A stretch of 19,314 nucleotides of DNA from an uncultured Candidatus Soleaferrea sp. (GTDB taxonomy: Bacteria; Bacillota; Clostridia; Oscillospirales; Ruminococcaceae): positions 1 to 19,314 of the forward strand of contig CAKTAG010000016.1 in assembly GCA_934527325.1 (NCBI GenBank). Reading direction: 5' to 3'. How positions within the stretch are numbered: the stretch's first letter is position 1; every line of letters starts with the position of its first letter. The translations under genes were made by a program, and so were the position numbers. This document shows positions 15,344-19,314 of the stretch, in pieces. The notes under the pieces were generated by a model. It saw only the letters and a list, made by a program, of their open reading frames with translations. It had not been told where the DNA came from and searched no databases.

Positions 15344-15372
15344 ATTGTAACCTAAACACAATAAAACATCAA
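15344..15372 (-). promoter_or_regulatory. Promoter of the bacteriocin operon
   Basis: On the minus strand TTGATG (15372-15367) and TACAAT (15349-15344) are separated by 17 bases, with four and five of six consensus matches. The predicted start is near 15337, giving a leader of about 30 bases to the GTG at 15304. A TTGACT further upstream (near 15402) has only a poor -10 partner. Confidence 0.6.
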
Positions 15373-15427
15373 TACATTTTATGTTATTTTAAAGTAAACG
15401 TCTTAGTCAATGCGAATTTAAGTATTT

Positions 15428-16357
15428 TTATTCAAAATTTATTTCTTTATCTTTTAACATAACATGGTTAATATTTTGTATTTTGTTTTGGTTATTTAAT
15501 TTATTAATTACATCCATAATAATATTAGAAGGTGTAGAAGCCCCAGCTGTGATGCCAACGTTTTTATATATACTAAAATCATATTTAGTTAAGTCTAAAG
15601 CGGTTTCTATTAAATAAGTAGTACAATTGGGTTTACAAACGCTAACTAATTTTTGAGTATTAGAACTATTTCTATCACCAATAATTAACATTAAATCTTT
15701 TTTTTTAGACATATTAGCTGCTTCGATTTGCCTTTTTTTTGTTTCATTGCAAATAGTATCAAATATCTCATAGTTAATAAAGTTCGCTTTTATTATTTCT
15801 ACGCATTTTTCTAATTCTAGAGGGTTATATGTAGTTTGAGTTACTACTTTGATATTTTTGTTTGTTAAATGATGGTTATTTTTTAAATATTCATTAAGAG
15901 TATTAGAGTTTGCAATAGTTTTAAAGTTATATATGCAGTGCCCTTCAATACCTTTAATTTCTGGGTGATTTTCATCACCTATTATTATAACAAAAATAAG
16001 GTTATTGTCTATTTTTTCACCTGTTTTATTATTAATGAATTCACTAGAAACTATATTATGTATTTTAGAAACAAAAGGGCAAGTGCCATTTAAAAAATTT
16101 TTTTTAGAAAGTTGTGCAAAAACATCATTACTAACACCATGTGAGCGTATTACAATTGTTTCATCATTTTTGGCATCATTTATATTTTCTATTACTTTAA
16201 CACCCTTGCAAGCAAGTTCATTAATCATATTTTTGTTGTGTATTATATTGCCCAAAGTACAAATTTTTTTGTTTTGGTCTAGTGCATCATATATCATTTT
16301 TATAGCTCTTTGAACACCAAAACAAAACCCAGCAGATTTTGCTAATTCTATATTCAT
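15428..16357 (-). CDS. ispH: 4-hydroxy-3-methylbut-2-enyl diphosphate reductase
   Basis: IspH/LytB, the last enzyme of the non-mevalonate (MEP) pathway, reducing HMBPP to IPP and DMAPP with a [4Fe-4S] cluster. The three cluster cysteines are C12 (GFCFGV), C93 (NGTCPFV) and C203 (ICNETKKRQ). Active-site histidines H40 and H140 (EGHC) are present, as are VTQTTYN and the GASTPS motif near the C-terminus. At 309 residues it is the catalytic domain alone; many clostridial homologues carry a C-terminal ribosomal S1 extension, which is missing here. It starts 27 bases after plsC, with GGAG 11 bases before the ATG, and ends the operon. Confidence 0.96.
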   Translation of the reverse strand: MNIELAKSAGFCFGVQRAIKMIYDALDQNKKICTLGNIIHNKNMINELACKGVKVIENINDAKNDETIVIRSHGVSNDVFAQLSKKNFLNGTCPFVSKIHNIVSSEFINNKTGEKIDNNLIFVIIIGDENHPEIKGIEGHCIYNFKTIANSNTLNEYLKNNHHLTNKNIKVVTQTTYNPLELEKCVEIIKANFINYEIFDTICNETKKRQIEAANMSKKKDLMLIIGDRNSSNTQKLVSVCKPNCTTYLIETALDLTKYDFSIYKNVGITAGASTPSNIIMDVINKLNNQNKIQNINHVMLKDKEINFE

Positions 16358-16384
16358 AATATTGGTAACTCCATAAAATTTAAT

Positions 16385-16978
16385 TTATTTTGTTGGTGTG
16401 AGGTTTTTAATATTATCCATAATAAATTTACTTGCGTCTCTAATTTGTTGTAATGAATTTTCTGTGATATTTAATTTATTAGCTGGTATAACCTTTCCAT
16501 ATATAACATCTATTTTGCTTCTAAACTTAATTGGTTCGTGGTAAATTATTTTAATAGGGAGTATATCGGCATGAGCTTTATAGGCTATTAGTGCTGCACC
16601 AGCTTTTGGTTTTAAAAAATCACCATTTTTAGATCGAGTTCCTTCGGGGAATATAACAATAAAATTATTATTGTTTATTAAGTTAATAGATGTGGCTATA
16701 GCAGATGCATCTTTTTTACCTCTTGCAACAGGGAAAGCGCCTAATTTTTTTAAAAAATTACCTAAAAATTTATATTTAAAAAGTTCTTCTTTAGCCATAA
16801 AATATAAATATTTTTTTATGGGTTTTGATATTAATATAGGGTCCCAATTTGAACGGTGGTTACAACAAATTATACAACCTTGATTCTGTGGTATATTTTC
16901 AATACCATAATAGTTTACATTAAAAAATATTTTAGAGGCGAAAATAACGCTATTTTTTACGAATTTATAAAAAATCAT
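16385..16978 (-). CDS. plsC: 1-acyl-sn-glycerol-3-phosphate acyltransferase
   Basis: A 197-residue acyltransferase that makes phosphatidic acid from lysophosphatidic acid at the inner face of the membrane. The catalytic HX4D motif is NHRSNWD (H41 to D46) and the glycerol-phosphate-binding motif is FPEGTRS (110-116). The hydrophobic N-terminal region could associate with the membrane. Its ATG overlaps the cmk stop codon (ATGA), indicating translational coupling. The cmk-plsC-ispH order is common in clostridia. Confidence 0.93.
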   Translation of the reverse strand: MIFYKFVKNSVIFASKIFFNVNYYGIENIPQNQGCIICCNHRSNWDPILISKPIKKYLYFMAKEELFKYKFLGNFLKKLGAFPVARGKKDASAIATSINLINNNNFIVIFPEGTRSKNGDFLKPKAGAALIAYKAHADILPIKIIYHEPIKFRSKIDVIYGKVIPANKLNITENSLQQIRDASKFIMDNIKNLTPTK

Positions 16979-17655
16979 TTAAGTATAGTATTAGTTATAA
17001 TTTTATATATGTGGTTTAAAGTCTGGTTAAAATCCATGTTAGAAGAGTCTACCAAAATAGCGTCATTGGCTTGTTTTAAGGGTGCAATTTCTCTAGAACT
17101 ATCATTTTTGTCCCTTTCTACAAGTTCTTTGTAAACGTCATCAAAGTTTATATTGTTGTTATTGGTTAATAAAAGTTCTTTGTACCTTCTAATTGCTCTA
17201 CTTTTTTTAGAGGCGGTTAAAAATATTTTAAGGTTGGCATTAGGCAACACAACAGTACCAATATCTCTACCATCCATAATTACGTTATTATTTTTTGCCA
17301 TGTTTTGTTGTAAATCAAACAAAAATTCCCTAACAAAATTAAAAGCAGAAATGGTAGAAGCAACCATTGAAATTTTTGGTGTTCTAATATTATTGGTTAC
17401 ATCTTTATTGTTTAAAATAATTTTTTGAGAATTGTTTGTGTATTCTAGTTTTATGTTTATGTTTTTTAAACTGTTTTTTATAGCAGATTGGTTATTGGGT
17501 GAAATATTGTTCTCTGTTATATAAAAAGCAATAGCTCTGTAAAGTGCACCGGTATCTACGTAAATGAATCCAAGTTTTTTAGCAAGTTGTTTAGCAATGG
17601 TAGATTTTCCAGCACCGCAAGGGCCGTCTATTGCTATAGATTTATAATTTTCCAT
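16975..17655 (-). CDS. cmk: Cytidylate kinase
   Basis: (d)CMP kinase of 226 residues, phosphorylating CMP and dCMP with ATP in pyrimidine nucleotide synthesis. The P-loop GPCGAGKS lies at residues 11-18, followed by YVDTGALYRAIA, DGRDIGTVVLP and the RxxRR-like segment SRAIRRYKELL. The reading frame is open further upstream to 17751, overlapping malQ, but family members begin just before the P-loop, so the ATG at 17655 is chosen. The best ribosome binding site, GGGAGG, overlaps the last codons of the upstream gene and is 14 bases from the ATG, longer than usual. Translation may therefore depend on ribosomes finishing the upstream gene. Confidence 0.95.
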   Translation of the reverse strand: MENYKSIAIDGPCGAGKSTIAKQLAKKLGFIYVDTGALYRAIAFYITENNISPNNQSAIKNSLKNINIKLEYTNNSQKIILNNKDVTNNIRTPKISMVASTISAFNFVREFLFDLQQNMAKNNNVIMDGRDIGTVVLPNANLKIFLTASKKSRAIRRYKELLLTNNNNINFDDVYKELVERDKNDSSREIAPLKQANDAILVDSSNMDFNQTLNHIYKIITNTILK

Positions 17656-17666
17656 CTGGTTTAAAA

Positions 17667-19151
17667 TTACCTCCCATAAAGGTTTGATAGTTGATTTAAT
17701 TTTTTGGAAATTTGCTTGTTTAATTTTTTTTCTGGAATTCGCCAACACCAATTAGTAGCTTTTTTTGAAGTGTTGTATAAAGCCATTTTATTGCGTAAGC
17801 TTACAACATCTTGAATAGGGGTTATTATTTTTTCTGCAGCACTTTGGTATGCAGATGTAATAAAAGCGTAGTTAAACTTTGTTTTAGATGTTGGTTTAAT
17901 ATATTGGCAGCAATATTTTTTTTCAATAGAAGGTAGTTTATTTTTCCATTGTTTTAAATTTGAAAAAACATATGAACTGGTAAAAATCACATCTGTAGAT
18001 GAATAGTTATGAGGTAAACATATTTCACATTTTTCTTCGGAAAAAGCAGATTGCATTATTTTTATAATAGGGAATTTGTAATTTTTGTTATTAGGTTTTT
18101 TATTATAATTGCAGTCATATAAAATAGGTTTAAAAAATAAAATCCTGGTTTCTAAAATTTTAAAAACGGCATCTTTTATACCAGGTTTTTCTGTGAATTT
18201 TTGTAATTCAAATTTGCCAGATGCAGAATCTTTTTCAATTACTTTATAGTTATCGTATTGGTCGAAATTATCTATAATTAATTCGTCATATACTTTGTAT
18301 AGAAATTGTATTTTTTTGGTTAAAAATCTGTAATTTGTTTTTTTGAGTTCTTTTAGATTGTAAACTGCTTTAGTGTTAAAAGAATATTTATTGTAAATAA
18401 CTTGTTGTTCGTGAAATAATTTTTGGGTAGGGTGTTTATCTTTATCTAGCATAAATAAATTAGGTTTTGCCCAAACATTTGCACTATCTAACTCACAGTA
18501 AAAAGGAAATTCACCAAGTATTTTTATGTTTTTAGAATTAGCGTATTTTTTTAATGCAAACCACTGGGAGTAAAATAAATATTGAAGGAATACCCAAAAA
18601 TCTATTTTATCTTTTAATTGTTCTTTATATATATCTAATGTTAATTTTTTTCTATTTTTAACAGCATCGTCCCATTGTTGCCACGGCTTATTTTCAAAAA
18701 CATATTTTTTTAAACAAATATATAATGTGTAATCTTCTAACCAAAAGCTATTGTTAGCTCTAAATTTTTCTATGTTGTGTTTAATTTTGTTGTAACTTTG
18801 TTTAAATGCTTGTTCTAATATATAAAATTTATAAATATCAAGTTTTTTATAATTTATTTTTAAATTATCTGTGTAAAAATTTTTTATGTATTTTTGGTAA
18901 GATTTTTTATCTAGTAAATTTTGCTCGACTAATTTTTTTATATCTATTAAGTATATGTTACCAGCTAAAATAGAGTAAGTACAATAAGGGGAACCAGTGC
19001 TGTTTACATGGCTAATAGGTGGTAAGTGCCAATATTTTTGCTTAGATTCAAATAAAAAATCTATAAAACTGTAAGCATTTTCGCCTAATGTTCCTATTCC
19101 CTCATTTCCAGGTAAAGAAAATACAGGCAATAAAATTCCTGCTGATCTCAT
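17667..19151 (-). CDS. MalQ-like (GH77) protein with degenerate active site
   Basis: A 494-residue homologue of 4-alpha-glucanotransferase (amylomaltase). The scaffold is clear: GILLPVFSLPGNEGIGTLG at the start, SPYCTYSILAGNIYLIDI, GEFPFYCELDSANVWA in the middle, LPHNY, and TPIQDVVSLRNKM followed by NWCWR near the end. Normal enzymes have a DHFRG nucleophile motif, an AEDLG acid/base motif and THDND. Here these read DNFDQ (Asp near residue 294 kept), LYDCN and FTSSYVF. The usual AGVPPDYFS...GQLWGNP loop is also replaced. The frame is intact and the length normal, so this is a full-length protein that probably lacks transferase activity. AAGGATGG lies about eight bases before the ATG at 19151; the in-frame ATG at 19163 touches that site. 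It leads the operon before cmk. Confidence 0.85.
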   Translation of the reverse strand: MRSAGILLPVFSLPGNEGIGTLGENAYSFIDFLFESKQKYWHLPPISHVNSTGSPYCTYSILAGNIYLIDIKKLVEQNLLDKKSYQKYIKNFYTDNLKINYKKLDIYKFYILEQAFKQSYNKIKHNIEKFRANNSFWLEDYTLYICLKKYVFENKPWQQWDDAVKNRKKLTLDIYKEQLKDKIDFWVFLQYLFYSQWFALKKYANSKNIKILGEFPFYCELDSANVWAKPNLFMLDKDKHPTQKLFHEQQVIYNKYSFNTKAVYNLKELKKTNYRFLTKKIQFLYKVYDELIIDNFDQYDNYKVIEKDSASGKFELQKFTEKPGIKDAVFKILETRILFFKPILYDCNYNKKPNNKNYKFPIIKIMQSAFSEEKCEICLPHNYSSTDVIFTSSYVFSNLKQWKNKLPSIEKKYCCQYIKPTSKTKFNYAFITSAYQSAAEKIITPIQDVVSLRNKMALYNTSKKATNWCWRIPEKKLNKQISKKLNQLSNLYGR

Positions 19152-19193
19152 TAAAAAAACCATCCTTATAAAAATTATAAATTTTATTTTATA

Positions 19194-19222
19194 ATTATAA
19201 CATATTAGTTCTTATATTTCTA
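19194..19222 (-). promoter_or_regulatory. Extended -10 promoter for the malQ-cmk-plsC-ispH operon
   Basis: On the minus strand TATAAT (19199-19194) is preceded by TGT, giving TGnTATAAT. The -35 hexamer TAGAAA (19222-19217) is 17 bases upstream and matches four of six positions. It lies about 43 bases before the MalQ-like start. Confidence 0.6.
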
Positions 19223-19257
19223 TAGTTTAAAAAATTAAGGAGTGGCTAAAAGCGATG

Positions 19258-19314
19258 TTAAAGAAAATCGATAACAGAAAACGGTAGTTCTCCAGTTCTT
19301 CTTTTCATTCGATA
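19258..19314 (-). CDS. Possible 3' end of a gene cut by the window edge
   Basis: On the minus strand an open frame enters from beyond the window edge and ends at a TAA at 19260-19258. The visible residues are YRMKRRTGELPFSVIDFL. This is too short to identify and could be chance. The base composition is a little less AT-rich than the adjacent intergenic sequence, which is the only hint that it may be coding. No terminator is visible between it and the promoter at 19194. Confidence 0.25.
   Translation of the reverse strand, partial: YRMKRRTGELPFSVIDFL

Noticed and set aside
15018..15350. Plus-strand open frame of 110 codons with hydrophobic ends, opposite the small secreted protein
   Set aside because: The minus-strand genes here have overlapping start and stop codons, ribosome binding sites and a promoter. 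The plus-strand frame is their mirror image and has no ribosome binding site.
16975..17751. Longer cytidylate kinase starting at 17751 and overlapping the MalQ-like gene by 85 bases
   Set aside because: The extra N-terminal residues are not part of the kinase family, which begins immediately before the P-loop; the ATG at 17655 fits the family length.

Overview
The window comes from a very AT-rich, low-GC Gram-positive spore former, most likely an uncultured member of the Clostridia. The evidence is two CotF-type spore coat genes, AGGAGG-type ribosome binding sites, sigma-A-type promoters, an RqcH/NFACT protein, a DUF1292 protein, and the gene order cmk-plsC-ispH. This placement is inferred from gene content. 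No rRNA, tRNA or CRISPR array was seen, and no gap between genes exceeds 300 bases.

Layout. Bases 81-4152 carry a minus-strand operon: an extended -10 promoter, metG, tatD, a DUF975-type membrane protein, yebC, and a very strong hairpin terminator. Bases 4223-7208 carry a second minus-strand group: two small CotF-like coat genes, a terminator, and a long fusion of a sugar-nucleotidyltransferase, a hexapeptide helix and a phosphomannomutase-like domain. Next come plus-strand genes. A secreted 404-residue protein of unknown function (7424-8638) sits behind a perfect-consensus sigma-A promoter, and rqcH (8764-10500) follows. A bidirectional terminator at 10575-10628 separates rqcH from a convergent DUF1292 gene that has its own good promoter.

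The main accessory region is a minus-strand bacteriocin operon of the lactococcin 972 type (11228-15372). In transcription order it holds a promoter, a secreted 86-residue peptide of unknown function, a four-helix membrane protein, a lactococcin-972-like peptide, a perfect 46-base palindrome, a large multi-spanning bacteriocin-associated membrane protein, and its ABC ATPase. The first three genes overlap by four bases at each junction and the last two are almost contiguous, so the set looks like one unit. Unusually, the bacteriocin-like peptide has no signal sequence, while the first small protein does.

The right end (15428-19151) is a housekeeping minus-strand operon: a MalQ-like protein, cmk, plsC and ispH. 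The MalQ-like protein keeps the glucanotransferase scaffold but has lost most of the catalytic motifs. The phosphomannomutase-like domain at 4297-6615 has likewise lost its phosphoserine and metal-binding motifs, so the window holds two full-length proteins with degenerate carbohydrate-enzyme domains.
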